A stretch of DNA of 64,000 bases from Vibrio maritimus (GCF_021441885.1 NZ_CP090438.1:2728001-2792000), one strand, 5' to 3'. Positions 53,445 to 63,894 are shown, counted from the stretch's first letter. A program made the numbers and translations. The notes: generated from the letters alone by a model not told the origin.

Positions 53445-54245
53445 ATGTCGAAAGGAAAACGTAAAGAATACGCCATGCAATCAATTAGGGACTTCATCAC
53501 TTGGATAAGCGAGAGCCAAAGCCTCATCACAGGGCACGAAAACGTGGCAGAGCGTTTCCCAAAGTCATCGAATATTTCACGCACTCAGGACGACTCTGAG
53601 TACCAAGGTAACCCTAGGCTCGGTTTTCTTTATCAGGAACTGTGCCGACGCTTGTTCGAGCAGAGCAAGCAACACAGTGTGTTTGCGGAAGAGATACAAC
53701 TGCAGCAAGATGGGCGAACCTTAGGCGCTATCGACTTCCTTATTGAGAAAAGAGGTGAGCCAAGGCTTGAACACTGGGAAGTCGCAATTAAGTTCTATTT
53801 GCTCAAAGACGGCCTTTGGTATGGACCTAACGCCAAAGATAGGCTGGATAAAAAGCTAAGCCGCATGCTCGACCACCAACTTAAGATGTCGGATACCCCA
53901 GCGTTCAAATCGCAGTACCCTGACCTAATGATTCCATCTCAACATCTACTGATGCAAGGTCGACTCTATATCAACCCATTTGAGCAAGAGGACGTGCCAA
54001 CAGAGTGCGTGGGACTGCGCATCAATCCAAAGCGGATCACTGGTTACTGGTGTTACCAATCTCAGTTTCACCGCATTAATGAACCTGTGTACAGATTGGA
54101 GAAACCACTTTGGGCGACTGGAAAACGTCAACGCGGTGACAGCGATCCTGTATCGGCTCTCCCAAAGCACTTTATTCACTGCCAAGCCGAGAGTGGTCAA
54201 TTCTGGTTTATCATCCCTGATGATTGGCCGCAAAGCAGTATGTAA
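53445..54245 (+). CDS. DUF1853 family protein
   Basis: A 266-residue cytosolic protein I place in DUF1853. It has a LGAIDFLIEKRG then HWEVAIKFYL segment whose Asp, Glu and Lys spacing resembles PD-(D/E)XK nuclease-like folds. The start may be ATG 53475 (MQSIRDFITWI; weak AAAGA site) rather than 53445, which lacks a ribosome site. Function unknown. It diverges from the Nif3 gene and converges on the EEP gene. Confidence 0.75.
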   Translation: MSKGKRKEYAMQSIRDFITWISESQSLITGHENVAERFPKSSNISRTQDDSEYQGNPRLGFLYQELCRRLFEQSKQHSVFAEEIQLQQDGRTLGAIDFLIEKRGEPRLEHWEVAIKFYLLKDGLWYGPNAKDRLDKKLSRMLDHQLKMSDTPAFKSQYPDLMIPSQHLLMQGRLYINPFEQEDVPTECVGLRINPKRITGYWCYQSQFHRINEPVYRLEKPLWATGKRQRGDSDPVSALPKHFIHCQAESGQFWFIIPDDWPQSSM

Positions 54246-54259
54246 AAAGTTGATATCGT

Positions 54260-55108
54260 CTACTGAGACAAAACAAACTCAGCCAGCATTGGATTATGAT
54301 CCGACGCGTCACTTTCAGGTGTACTCGTTGCCTCTAAGGTCATGCCTCGATAGAAGATGTGATCGAGTGGCAGTCCGGTAACAAAGCGTTTTCGATGATC
54401 AGGGGTAAACTTGACCTCATTGATTTGATAATTACGAAGGACATTTTTTAGTACTTCCATTCGTGATTCGCTCCAACTGTTGAAGTCACCTGCGATGAGT
54501 AAGGGGCCGGAGTGAGATTCGAGCACTTGCTTAAACGAGTCCAGTTGTTGCTTATACTCTTGCGTCCCTAAGGTAAAGTTCACCGAATGCAGGTTAAGCG
54601 CTATCAAAGTCTGTCCATTAGAGAGCTTATATTCTGCATAGAGGCCAGATTTGGGGAGTTGCAGCCAAGGCTCAACTTGAAGGTTTGCACAGGCGACTTT
54701 TGGCATGGCACGGCTCAAGTTCAAAACCCCGCTTGAAACATCAAATGCCTTAAATGCGCTGACCTGATTACTTCCCCACTCTGAGCGCTGTAGCCAATCG
54801 AGGAACTGATCATCAAGACTTGCCTCTTGAAGTAACACCAACTGCCTGTCTTGAGAGCGCTCTGTAAGCTCTGAGAGAAGGTTATCTCTGTTTTGCTTAT
54901 AGACATTCCACACCAGCACATTAAGTCGCCCTGCGTCATCAAGCGCCTCTGGCGTAGGATTGTGATAACACTTTAATTCGGTATCAACCTGCGTGCCGCG
55001 AACGGTGGTGATTTCTGGCGTATCTGAAACGGTAAACACCGCTTGAAACCCACCAACCGCCATACCAAGCGCAGCCAATGCACCGACTAAAAGCCACTTT
55101 AACTTCAT
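54260..55108 (-). CDS. endonuclease/exonuclease/phosphatase family protein (YafD-like)
   Basis: A 282-residue EEP-fold protein with a membrane anchor or signal sequence at the N-terminus (WLLVGALAALGMAVGG). The EEP motifs are complete: LNVLVWNVYKQNRDN, LVLLQEASLDDQ (Glu), ALNLHSVNF, IAGDFNSWSESR (Asp, Asn) and SDASDHNPMLAEF (Asp, His). It is predicted to be a metal-dependent phosphodiesterase at the periplasmic face; the substrate is unknown. Confidence 0.88.
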   Translation of the reverse strand: MKLKWLLVGALAALGMAVGGFQAVFTVSDTPEITTVRGTQVDTELKCYHNPTPEALDDAGRLNVLVWNVYKQNRDNLLSELTERSQDRQLVLLQEASLDDQFLDWLQRSEWGSNQVSAFKAFDVSSGVLNLSRAMPKVACANLQVEPWLQLPKSGLYAEYKLSNGQTLIALNLHSVNFTLGTQEYKQQLDSFKQVLESHSGPLLIAGDFNSWSESRMEVLKNVLRNYQINEVKFTPDHRKRFVTGLPLDHIFYRGMTLEATSTPESDASDHNPMLAEFVLSQ

Positions 55109-55126
55109 TGCTCACCCTAAAAGTAA

Positions 55127-55155
55127 AAAAGGAGTAGTTGCCTACTCCTTTTAAT
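55127..55155. terminator. terminator after glnB
   Basis: AAAAGGAGTAG and CTACTCCTTTT pair around a short loop; on the minus strand Ts follow. It ends the glnB transcript. Confidence 0.85.
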
Positions 55156-55173
55156 GTTAGTGCTAAACGCGTT

Positions 55174-55512
55174 TTAGATCGCGTCTTCGTCTTCTTCGCC
55201 CGTGCGGATACGAACAACACGCTCGATATCAGTGATGAAGATTTTGCCATCTCCAATCTTGCCTGTTTGAGCCGTTTCAATGATGGTCTCAACACACTGG
55301 TCAGCCACATCACCCGCAACAACAATCTCGAGTTTCACTTTTGGTAAGAAATCGACCATGTACTCAGCGCCTCGATAAAGCTCAGTGTGGCCTTTCTGGC
55401 GACCAAAACCTTTCACTTCAGAAACGGTCATACCTGTAATGCCCACTTCAGCCAGTGCTTCGCGCACATCATCAAGTTTGAATGGTTTGATAATCGCTTC
55501 GATCTTTTTCAT
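55174..55512 (-). CDS. glnB: nitrogen regulatory protein P-II
   Basis: A 112-residue trimeric signal transducer for nitrogen status. The T-loop sequence GHTELYRGAEY gives Tyr46 and Tyr51, the uridylylation site. The C-terminus RVVRIRTGEEDEDAI is GlnB-like. No amtB follows, so GlnB is preferred over GlnK. It signals 2-oxoglutarate and ATP to GlnE and NtrB in related bacteria. Confidence 0.95.
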   Translation of the reverse strand: MKKIEAIIKPFKLDDVREALAEVGITGMTVSEVKGFGRQKGHTELYRGAEYMVDFLPKVKLEIVVAGDVADQCVETIIETAQTGKIGDGKIFITDIERVVRIRTGEEDEDAI

Positions 55513-55581
55513 GTTCTTCCCTTACATCAATTTTGTTAGCGACATTATCTGGTAGGTCGCATCAACAATCAACGAAAACAA

Positions 55582-55608
55582 AAAGCCCGAAGCGTAGCTT
55601 CGAGCTTT
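55582..55608 (-). terminator. terminator after cytochrome c gene
   Basis: AAAGCCCGAAGC-GTA-GCTTCGAGCTTT stem with one mismatch; on the minus strand it is followed by a T-run. Confidence 0.8.
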
Positions 55609-55680
55609 GTGTCAAACATTCTTGCAACCGACTGAGTCGTTGCGTTATTTCTAGCTTACGTTCGGAACGATAAGTGGTCG

Positions 55681-55992
55681 TTACTTCAAGCTAGCGTAGT
55701 ATGCGGCTAGGTTAGCAATGTCCTCATCACTAAGCATAGATGCTTGAGCTTGCATGACTGCTGCCAAACCACCATTGCGCTCTTTGTTTTTATACGCCTT
55801 GATGGACGTCACTAGGTACTGCTCATTTTGTCCTTTAAGGTTTGGGTAACCAGGGATAACCGCAATCCCATCAGCACCATGACACGCTGCGCAAACCGCT
55901 GCTTTCGCTTTACCCGCGGCAATGTCACCTGCCATTGCTGGTCCACTCAGTAACCCCACTACTGCGATTGCTCCAATCATCAATTTTTTCAT
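55681..55992 (-). CDS. periplasmic cytochrome c (class I)
   Basis: A 103-residue single-heme cytochrome with a signal peptide (GLLSGPAMA then GDIAAG). The heme-binding CAACH is at residues 34-38, and the distal Met ligand probably lies in AQASMLSDEDI. It is close to the c553/c4-half type that carries electrons to terminal oxidases. Stand-alone gene. Confidence 0.92.
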   Translation of the reverse strand: MKKLMIGAIAVVGLLSGPAMAGDIAAGKAKAAVCAACHGADGIAVIPGYPNLKGQNEQYLVTSIKAYKNKERNGGLAAVMQAQASMLSDEDIANLAAYYASLK

Positions 55993-56112
55993 TGCTTTAC
56001 CTTGTACTTTTTATCAATGTTAGTCAGAAAGCAGTGCATCCATCACACAAATTGAACAGTTCTAACCGCTTCCTGCGTTTTATTATCTTTACGATTGTGA
56101 CATGAAAAAGGG

Positions 56113-57432
56113 TCATTTGTCCCAGACAAGTTCACAATCTGAGCCGTAAAAATCCTTATCTACAAACAGGTTACCGACGGCAACCACAATGCCGTTCATC
56201 ATCAGGATTGGCGTGCGGCGACGTTGCCAACTTGGCACCTGATATTCTTGAAACAGCTTCTTTAACTTGCGAGAGCCAGAGCGTCCATGGGGATGGGCGC
56301 TCAGTCCTTCAGGGTTGAACGTAACGCTCAAAGCCCCAGTGAGTTTAGCGTATTCTAGCGTCATAGTGTTGTCGCCTGAACGACCTCTTTTTAAACTTAA
56401 GATCCCTAAATAATCTGGTAAAGCTAACGGCTCCTCCAATGTCAGGGCATGTGTCCAACTCGTCACATCAGCTTGCTTCGCGATCCAATAAAGGTAGCCA
56501 CGAAATCGGCGGACTACTCCGCCGGACAGTTCTATCTGAGGGTTTGCATCTACCCTAGCTAACGCGACTTCCTGCCAAAGTTTTTGTAATTGAACTTCAC
56601 TAGGCAAAACTGTCACTTGAGATTCTAACCACATACGCAATAGCTGGTCGCGTTTTAGCTCTGAAAAGTGATTTAACGCCTCTACCTTGATACCCATAAA
56701 CCTATCAAGGCTGGCCTCTAGCTCCGGCTTTAGCAGTTCAACTAGTAAGCGCTCTTGCTTAGCGCATAGCCTTGCACTGCGATTCACCGCTTTGGAAAAG
56801 CTAGGCCAACGAGTACTGAGCAAGGGCATGACCTCATGTCGCAAAAAATTTCGATCGAAGCGGGTATCTTGATTACTTTCATCCTCAAGCCATTGCAGTG
56901 CTTGATCATTGGCAAATTGTTCAATGTCTTGACGTTGCGCATTGAGGAGAGGACGAACAAGACTACCCTTACCGAAAGGCATACAGACCGCCATTGATGA
57001 TAGTCCCTTAGGTCCGCTGCCACGCTTAACGGCAAGCAGGAAAGTTTCGGCTTGATCATCCAAATGCTGACCGGTGATCAGAACGTCATCATGCGTCATA
57101 TGTTGATTGATAGCCTGATAGCGGGCATGACGCGCCTGCTGCTCGATGCTATCACCACTATTAAGGTTCAGCTGTACATGCTCTGCAACAAATTCAACCT
57201 TTTCTTCATCCGCCCATTGCTTGCATAACGCTAGCCAATGGTCAGCTTTGTCGCTCAGGCCATGATGAACGTGAACTGCGACAATCGAAGTGGATGGGTT
57301 GCATGTGCGATACTCAACGGCCAGTCTCAGCAGTACTCGGGAGTCAACGCCGCCACTAAATCCGACAACAATGCGCCCTCTATCGGGAAGATAGCGGAGC
57401 ATGGATTCGGTGAACTGTTGACGTAGCGACAT
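56113..57432 (-). CDS. tilS: tRNA(Ile)-lysidine synthetase
   Basis: A 439-residue N-type ATP pyrophosphatase that converts C34 of tRNA-Ile(CAU) to lysidine so it reads AUA. The PP-loop is VVGFSGGVDSRVLL. The central TilS domain and C-terminal substrate-binding region (HPHGRSGSRKLKKLFQEYQVP WQRRR-type segment) are intact. It is downstream of accA, the usual accA-tilS order. Confidence 0.95.
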   Translation of the reverse strand: MSLRQQFTESMLRYLPDRGRIVVGFSGGVDSRVLLRLAVEYRTCNPSTSIVAVHVHHGLSDKADHWLALCKQWADEEKVEFVAEHVQLNLNSGDSIEQQARHARYQAINQHMTHDDVLITGQHLDDQAETFLLAVKRGSGPKGLSSMAVCMPFGKGSLVRPLLNAQRQDIEQFANDQALQWLEDESNQDTRFDRNFLRHEVMPLLSTRWPSFSKAVNRSARLCAKQERLLVELLKPELEASLDRFMGIKVEALNHFSELKRDQLLRMWLESQVTVLPSEVQLQKLWQEVALARVDANPQIELSGGVVRRFRGYLYWIAKQADVTSWTHALTLEEPLALPDYLGILSLKRGRSGDNTMTLEYAKLTGALSVTFNPEGLSAHPHGRSGSRKLKKLFQEYQVPSWQRRRTPILMMNGIVVAVGNLFVDKDFYGSDCELVWDK

Positions 57433-57514
57433 TGGTATTTCCTAAATAGCGTAGAGACTCAAAATATAAAAAAGGCGAGCATAATGCTCGCCTTATTATA
57501 TAAATCAATTTCGT

Positions 57515-58474
57515 TTAGCAGTAGCCATAACTCATCAAACGTTGATAACGACGCTCAAGAAGGTTCTCTTCTTCTAGCTGATCAAGCTCTTCTAGCTGAC
57601 GAAGCAGGGTTGCTTTCATGTTTTCAGCCATTTGGATCGCGTCTCGGTGTGCGCCACCAAGCGGCTCTTCGATGATCTCGTCAATAAGCTCAAGCTCTTT
57701 AAGACGCGGGGCAATCAGACCCATAGCCTCTGCTGCTTGTGGTGCTTTATCCGAATCACGCCACAAGATAGACGCACAGCCTTCGGGAGAAATTACTGAG
57801 TACGTTGAGTACTGAAGCATGTTCACGTAGTCGCCCACACCGATAGCCAGTGCACCACCAGAACCGCCTTCACCGACAACGTTACAGATAACTGGCACCT
57901 TCAACCCTGCCATCACCTTAAGGTTCATCGCGATAGCTTCAGATTGACCACGCTCCTCAGCGCCAACACCTGGATATGCACCCGCCGTGTCAATAAAAGT
58001 AATGATTGGCATGTTGAAACGTTCCGCCATGCGCATCAGACGAAGCGCTTTGCGGTAGCCTTCTGGCTTAGGCATGCCGAAGTTACGTTTTACTTTTTCT
58101 TTGGTTTCACGGCCCTTTTGGTGACCAATGATCATCACTGGACGTCCTTCTAGGCGAGCCATACCACCCACGATCGCTTTGTCGTCTGCAAAAGCGCGAT
58201 CACCAGCAAGCTCATCGAATTCCGTAAATACGTGCTCAATGTAGTCCAACGTATATGGACGTTGTGGGTGACGAGCGAGCTGTGCTACTTGCCACGCACC
58301 AAGATCACTAAAGATTTTTTTCTTAAGCTCTAAGCTTTTCTTCTCTAGTTGTTCAATTTCTTTATCTAAGTCAATTGCGCTGTCACCACCGTGACGAGAT
58401 ACATCACGTAGTGCTTCAATTTTTGCTTCTAGTTCGGCAATTGGCTTTTCAAATTCAAGAAAGTTCAAGCTCAT
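57515..58474 (-). CDS. accA: acetyl-CoA carboxylase carboxyltransferase subunit alpha
   Basis: A 319-residue subunit that with AccD transfers CO2 from carboxybiotin to acetyl-CoA, the first step of fatty acid synthesis. N-terminal coiled region (EFEKPIAELEAKIEAL), GGMARLEGRPVMIIGHQKG, and GEGGSGGALAIGVGD are the family landmarks. Length matches E. coli (319). Downstream of dnaE. Confidence 0.97.
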   Translation of the reverse strand: MSLNFLEFEKPIAELEAKIEALRDVSRHGGDSAIDLDKEIEQLEKKSLELKKKIFSDLGAWQVAQLARHPQRPYTLDYIEHVFTEFDELAGDRAFADDKAIVGGMARLEGRPVMIIGHQKGRETKEKVKRNFGMPKPEGYRKALRLMRMAERFNMPIITFIDTAGAYPGVGAEERGQSEAIAMNLKVMAGLKVPVICNVVGEGGSGGALAIGVGDYVNMLQYSTYSVISPEGCASILWRDSDKAPQAAEAMGLIAPRLKELELIDEIIEEPLGGAHRDAIQMAENMKATLLRQLEELDQLEEENLLERRYQRLMSYGYC

Positions 58475-58523
58475 CTATGAATCCTTTTCGATTCTGCATC
58501 GGGACTAAAGTCCCAATGCTATA

Positions 58524-61500
58524 TTAGTTAAATTCGAGTTCTACCTGGTCTTTACCAAGTAACTGCTGTAATTCTTCTAGCAGCGTATCATTTGGTGTAA
58601 CACGCCATTCTGTACCCAGCGTTAGTTTTGCTCGTGCATCCGAACGCTGATAGTAAATATTAACCGGTACAGTCCCCGCTTTATGAGGGGTAAGTATTTC
58701 CATAAAGCGCTGATAAAAGCGCTCATCAATTTGTTGCTCTAACAAAGAGATGGATAATCCTCGCGTAAATTTCTCGCGAGCGCTACCAAGATCTAAAACT
58801 TCGCGGGCAGACATTTTAAGTCCACCATTGAAGTCATCAAAGCTGACCTGTCCAGAAACGACCACTATTTTATCTTTTTCTAACAATTCAGCATATTTAT
58901 CTAGTGCATCTGAGAACAACATCACTTCCATACGACCACTTCGGTCGTCCAAAGTCATAATTCCGATGCGTGTACCACGTTTCGTCGTCATCACACGAGC
59001 AGCGATCACCAGACCTGCAACCGTCAGCGATTGATCACGACGTGTTGGCGTGGCGTCTTTTAATCGACAACTTGTATACTTGGTTAGTTCCTTGAGGTAG
59101 GCGTTAATTGGGTGCCCGGTCAAATAAAGACCCAACGTCTCCCTTTCGCCCTCCAGCCAAACCTTTTCTGGCCAAGCAGGAACCTGAGTATATTTGTTCT
59201 CGACTTCTTCTGGAGCATCGGTCAAGACGCCAAACATATCGCCCTGTCCAAAAGCTTCAGCTTGGTGATGTTGACTCGCCGCCTTCACGGCATCATTTAG
59301 TGATGCCATTAATGCGGCTCGGTGTGGCCCCAGTTTATCAAGCGCCCCCGCCATAATGAGTTTTTCAATCACTCGCTTGTTCACTTTTTTAAGGTCAATG
59401 CGAGCGCAGAAATCAAATAAGTCACGGAAATAGCCATCTTTGTTTCTGGCTTCGATAATGGCATCAATTGGGCCTTCACCAACCCCTTTGATCGCTCCGA
59501 TTCCGTAAACTATCGCCCCTTCATCATTGACATTAAATCGAAACAAGCCAGCGTTGATGTCTGGTGGCAATACCTTGAGCTTCATGCGGAAGCACTCATC
59601 AACAAGACCAACGACTTTTTCGGTGTTATCCATATCCGCGGTCATTACCGCTGCCATAAACTCAGCTGGATAGTGTTTCTTCAGCCATAGCGTTTGATAA
59701 GAAACCAAAGCATAAGCTGCCGAGTGCGATTTGTTAAAGCCGTAACCTGCAAACTTCTCTACCAAGTCAAAGATCTTCATCGCCAGTTCGCCGTCGACGC
59801 CATTTTTAATGGCCCCTTCTTCGAACACGGCACGCTGCTTGGCCATCTCTTCAGGCTTTTTCTTACCCATCGCACGACGCAGCATGTCTGCACCGCCTAG
59901 CGTATAACCAGCTAGGATCTGCGCGATCTGCATTACCTGCTCTTGATAAAGGATGATGCCATAGGTTGGCTCAAGCGTCTCTTTTAGCGACTCATGCTGC
60001 CAGGTTTCATCCGGATAGGAGACCGCCTCTCGTCCGTGTTTACGGTCGATAAAGTTATCTACCATGCCCGATTGAAGCGGGCCCGGACGGAACAGAGCTA
60101 CCAGTGCGATAATATCTTCAAAACAGTCCGGCTGAAGGCGTTTGATAAGCTCCTTCATACCTCGAGATTCCAGCTGGAATACCGCGGTGGTTTCTGAATT
60201 TTGTAGCAATTGGAAAGACGGCTGGTCGTCGAGTGGAATGGACTCGATACGAACCGGCTCTTTACCTTCTCTCTCTAAACGTGGGTTGATAAGCCCCAGC
60301 GCCCAATCGATGATGGTTAACGTTCTCAGGCCCAGAAAGTCAAACTTAACCAGACCTGCGGTTTCCACATCGTTTTTATCAAACTGTGTAACTGGGAAAT
60401 GGCCCTCGGAATCTGCGTAGATCGGCGCAAAATCCGTGATTGTGGTTGGTGAGATTACAACACCACCCGCGTGCTTACCGGCGTTACGTGTACAACCCTC
60501 TAGGATTCGACACATGTCGATAAGGTCGCGAACTTCTTCATCGTTGTCATACAACTGCGGTAGAGCGGGCTCAACATCAAACGCCTTTTGCAGCGTCATA
60601 CCAGGATCACCCGGGATAAGCTTCGAGATACGATCGACAAAGCCAAACGGGTGACCAAGTACGCGCCCTACATCTCGAATAACCGCCTTAGCAGCCATGG
60701 TACCGAATGTGATGATCTGAGATACCGCATCACGACCATACATTTCTGCCACGTGATCAATAACTTGATCACGTTTATCCATACAGAAGTCGACATCGAA
60801 ATCGGGCATGGAAACACGCTCAGGGTTCAAGAAGCGCTCGAATAGCAGATCGTATTCTAGAGGATCAAGGTCGGTGATTTTCAGCGCATACGCAACCAAA
60901 GAGCCGGCACCCGAACCACGACCAGGACCTACAGGGATCGCATTATCTTTCGACCACTGGATGAACTCCATTACGATCAAGAAATAGCCAGGAAAGCCCA
61001 TTTGGTTAATTACGTCGAGCTCTACTTGTAAGCGCTCATCATATTCCGGTCGGCGCTCAAGACGGACCTGCTCATCAGGGAATAGGAACTCTAAACGCTC
61101 TTCTAGACCTTCTCGAGACTTCATCACCAAGAAGTCTGTCTCTTCCATACCCTCTGTTGGGAAAGCAGGTAGGAAGTACTCTCCAAGCCTTACCGTGACA
61201 TTACATCGCTTGGCTATCTCGACAGAGTTTTGCAGTGCTTCTGGAATATCGGCGAATAACTCGCACATCTCTTCTTCGCTACGTAAATACTGTTGGTCAC
61301 TGTAGCGTTTAGGACGACGTGGATCATCGAGGGTATATCCATCGTGAATCGCGACTCGGATCTCGTGAGCGTCGAACAGTTCTTTATCGACAAACACAAC
61401 CTCGTTAGTTGCCACAACAGGTAGCTCTAGCTCTTCGGCTAACTCAATCGCAAAATGCAGGTAACTTTCTTCGTCTGAACGTCCCGTACGGATTAACTCG

Positions 61501-62003
61501 AGGTAGTAGCGATCTGGAAAGTGGGTCTGATAGAAAGCCGCACACTGCTTGGCAAGCGCTTGGTTGCCTTTGAGTAGGGCTTTACCAACCTCACCTTCTT
61601 TGGCACCCGACAAAACAATCAATCCCTCTGAAAGCTCTGCAAGCCACGCCTTGTCAATCACAGGTTGATGCTGTACGTGTCCTCGAAGATAGGCTTTTGA
61701 GATCAGCAGCGTTAGGTTGTTGTAGCCCTTGTTATCCGCAGCAAGCACAGTAATACGAGTCAGCTCTTCGCCAAACTCGTCTGACTGCATGGAAAAGTCG
61801 GCCCCAATCAGTGGCTTAATACCCGCGGAATGAGCATTGCCATAAAACTTTACGAGACCACAAAGGTTAGTGAAGTCGGTCAATGCCATAGCTGGCATAC
61901 CCATCTCCGCGACCTTCTTCACTAATGGTGGTACTTTGGAAAGCCCATCCACCATAGAGAAGTCACTGTGAACACGTAAGTGTATAAACTTGGGGTCTGA
62001 CAT
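58524..62003 (-). CDS. dnaE: DNA polymerase III subunit alpha
   Basis: A 1159-residue replicative polymerase. The PHP domain (HLRVHSDFSMVDGL) is followed by the polymerase core with catalytic aspartates in SMPDFDVDFCMDKRD and a third later in KFDFLGLRTL. Tandem fingers and beta-binding regions precede an OB fold and C-terminal tau-binding domain. Length matches E. coli DnaE (1160). Confidence 0.98.
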   Translation of the reverse strand: MSDPKFIHLRVHSDFSMVDGLSKVPPLVKKVAEMGMPAMALTDFTNLCGLVKFYGNAHSAGIKPLIGADFSMQSDEFGEELTRITVLAADNKGYNNLTLLISKAYLRGHVQHQPVIDKAWLAELSEGLIVLSGAKEGEVGKALLKGNQALAKQCAAFYQTHFPDRYYLELIRTGRSDEESYLHFAIELAEELELPVVATNEVVFVDKELFDAHEIRVAIHDGYTLDDPRRPKRYSDQQYLRSEEEMCELFADIPEALQNSVEIAKRCNVTVRLGEYFLPAFPTEGMEETDFLVMKSREGLEERLEFLFPDEQVRLERRPEYDERLQVELDVINQMGFPGYFLIVMEFIQWSKDNAIPVGPGRGSGAGSLVAYALKITDLDPLEYDLLFERFLNPERVSMPDFDVDFCMDKRDQVIDHVAEMYGRDAVSQIITFGTMAAKAVIRDVGRVLGHPFGFVDRISKLIPGDPGMTLQKAFDVEPALPQLYDNDEEVRDLIDMCRILEGCTRNAGKHAGGVVISPTTITDFAPIYADSEGHFPVTQFDKNDVETAGLVKFDFLGLRTLTIIDWALGLINPRLEREGKEPVRIESIPLDDQPSFQLLQNSETTAVFQLESRGMKELIKRLQPDCFEDIIALVALFRPGPLQSGMVDNFIDRKHGREAVSYPDETWQHESLKETLEPTYGIILYQEQVMQIAQILAGYTLGGADMLRRAMGKKKPEEMAKQRAVFEEGAIKNGVDGELAMKIFDLVEKFAGYGFNKSHSAAYALVSYQTLWLKKHYPAEFMAAVMTADMDNTEKVVGLVDECFRMKLKVLPPDINAGLFRFNVNDEGAIVYGIGAIKGVGEGPIDAIIEARNKDGYFRDLFDFCARIDLKKVNKRVIEKLIMAGALDKLGPHRAALMASLNDAVKAASQHHQAEAFGQGDMFGVLTDAPEEVENKYTQVPAWPEKVWLEGERETLGLYLTGHPINAYLKELTKYTSCRLKDATPTRRDQSLTVAGLVIAARVMTTKRGTRIGIMTLDDRSGRMEVMLFSDALDKYAELLEKDKIVVVSGQVSFDDFNGGLKMSAREVLDLGSAREKFTRGLSISLLEQQIDERFYQRFMEILTPHKAGTVPVNIYYQRSDARAKLTLGTEWRVTPNDTLLEELQQLLGKDQVELEFN

Positions 62004-62083
62004 AATGAATCCTAAATCGTCACGACATTCTAATGGCTATATCTAAAGCCACTAGCCTTTCAATAGCGTTAATCTTAATACTG

Positions 62084-62710
62084 TTAGTCTTCTAAACCTA
62101 AGGCGCGTTTTACTGGCTTAAAGCTTTTTCGATGCTGAGCAATAACGCCATGCTGCTCAATCGCTTCAAAGTGCGCCTTGGTCGGGTATCCTTTGTGCTT
62201 AGCAAATCCAAATTCCGGATGCTCTTTATCGAGCTCTTCCATTTCTTGGTCACGCACCACCTTGGCGATGATAGAGGCAGCACTGATTTCCGCGACGCGA
62301 AGATCGCCTTTCACCACAGCCTGTGCGTCCATCGGAAGCGCCGGCGTTCGGTTGCCATCGATAAGCACGAGATCTGGTGTAGCACTCAGCCCAGCGACCG
62401 CTCGCTGCATCGCAACCATGGTAGCTTGAAGGATATTAAGCTGATCAATTTCTTCCGGTGAACAGCGACCCACAGACCAAGCTAACGCTTTCTCTTTTAT
62501 CTCTGGATAGAGCGCGAGACGTTTTTTCTCTGACAGCTTCTTAGAGTCGTTGAGACCTTCTATCGGATTGTTAGGGTCAAGTATAACGGCAGCAGTGACT
62601 ACGTCACCCACCAAGGGACCACGTCCTACTTCATCCACACCAGCTACTGCAAGGTAACCTTGAGGATATTCAAAAGGAGGTAACTCTACTGGTGTTTTCT
62701 TTTTGGTCAT
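62084..62710 (-). CDS. rnhB: ribonuclease HII
   Basis: A 208-residue RNase H type 2 that removes ribonucleotides and RNA from DNA duplexes. The motif VAGVDEVGRGPLVGDVV carries the Asp-Glu metal ligands; further Asp residues are in LVLIDGNRTP and AEISAASIIAKVVRD. Its ATG overlaps the lpxB stop by 4 bases. Confidence 0.97.
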   Translation of the reverse strand: MTKKKTPVELPPFEYPQGYLAVAGVDEVGRGPLVGDVVTAAVILDPNNPIEGLNDSKKLSEKKRLALYPEIKEKALAWSVGRCSPEEIDQLNILQATMVAMQRAVAGLSATPDLVLIDGNRTPALPMDAQAVVKGDLRVAEISAASIIAKVVRDQEMEELDKEHPEFGFAKHKGYPTKAHFEAIEQHGVIAQHRKSFKPVKRALGLED

Positions 62711-63849
62711 AATCTATCAATCAATTTAAGTACGGCGTCGGCGGCCTGTTTATCCGCATCTTTGCGGATCCAATGATGCATTTCGGTGAACTTCTCAATC
62801 ATATCGCGATTGTCGCCACTCAGCAGTCGCGTCAGCTCAGCGTGCAGGTTCTCAGGTGTGCAGGCTTCGAGTAGGAACTCTTTGACTATCTCGTCGTCCG
62901 CCAAAATATTAGGTAAAGAGACATACTTAGTCTTAACCAGACGCTTTGCCAAAAATGCGGTGATGGCATTCATCTTGTAACCAACAACCATAGGTCTCTT
63001 GAGTAACATGCACTCTAATGCCACCGTACCAGAAGCCAGCAACACTGCATCGGATGCCGTAATCACATTACGGGCCGTGTCTTGAACAATATGAAAATCT
63101 AGCTCTGGGGCATATTGCTGCCAGGCATCAATGAACTGCTGCTTACGTTTATCGTTTACGGCTGCAACGACAAAACCGAGTGTCGGATCATCCTTGCTGA
63201 GCTTTAGGCAGGTCTCGATAAATGGTTGCGAGAGCATTTTGAGCTCATTACCACGACTACCCGGTAGCACAGCGAGCCATTTTCTATCTTTATCAAGTCC
63301 CAGCAGCTCTTGAGCTGCCCCTTTATCAGACTCTAAAGGAATCGCATCGGCAAGGGTGTGACCAACAAACTCACACGGTACGTTGAACTTGTCATAAAAC
63401 GCTTTTTCAAACGGCAAAAATGCTAACACTAAGTTCGTCGCTTCAGCGATGCCATGGATGCGTTTTTGCCGCCAAGCCCACACAGAAGGGCTGACGTAAT
63501 GTACTGTTTTAGTGCCTGCTTTTTTCAGGTCCAACTCAAGTCTTAAGTTGAAATCTGGGGCATCAATCCCGACAAATACATCGACCGGATTTTCAGTAAA
63601 GTACTTCACCAATTCAGCTTTAACATGCAGAAGCCTTCTTAGCCTACCTAAAACTTCCACAAGCCCCATCACGGCAAGCTCTTCCATATCGAATAGAGAC
63701 TCGCAGCCCTGGGCAATCATCTTTGGTCCGCCAATACCGACAAACTCAGCATCTGGGTAGCGCACTTTGAGAGCCTTGATAAAGCCCTCGCCAAGCGTAT
63801 CACCAGAAAGTTCGCCTGCGACGATGCCGATGCGTAATGGTCGTTCCAT
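62707..63849 (-). CDS. lpxB: lipid-A-disaccharide synthase
   Basis: A 380-residue glycosyltransferase that joins UDP-diacylglucosamine and lipid X in lipid A synthesis at the inner membrane. IGIVAGELSGDTLGEGFIKAL opens the protein; VSPSVWAWRQKRI and SGTVALECMLLKRPMVVGYK are typical of GT19. It follows lpxA and is coupled to rnhB. Confidence 0.97.
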   Translation of the reverse strand: MERPLRIGIVAGELSGDTLGEGFIKALKVRYPDAEFVGIGGPKMIAQGCESLFDMEELAVMGLVEVLGRLRRLLHVKAELVKYFTENPVDVFVGIDAPDFNLRLELDLKKAGTKTVHYVSPSVWAWRQKRIHGIAEATNLVLAFLPFEKAFYDKFNVPCEFVGHTLADAIPLESDKGAAQELLGLDKDRKWLAVLPGSRGNELKMLSQPFIETCLKLSKDDPTLGFVVAAVNDKRKQQFIDAWQQYAPELDFHIVQDTARNVITASDAVLLASGTVALECMLLKRPMVVGYKMNAITAFLAKRLVKTKYVSLPNILADDEIVKEFLLEACTPENLHAELTRLLSGDNRDMIEKFTEMHHWIRKDADKQAADAVLKLIDRL

Positions 63850-63894
63850 TGATAGTCCCTATTTGCGATAAGTTTATGGTTTTCTTAAAACAGA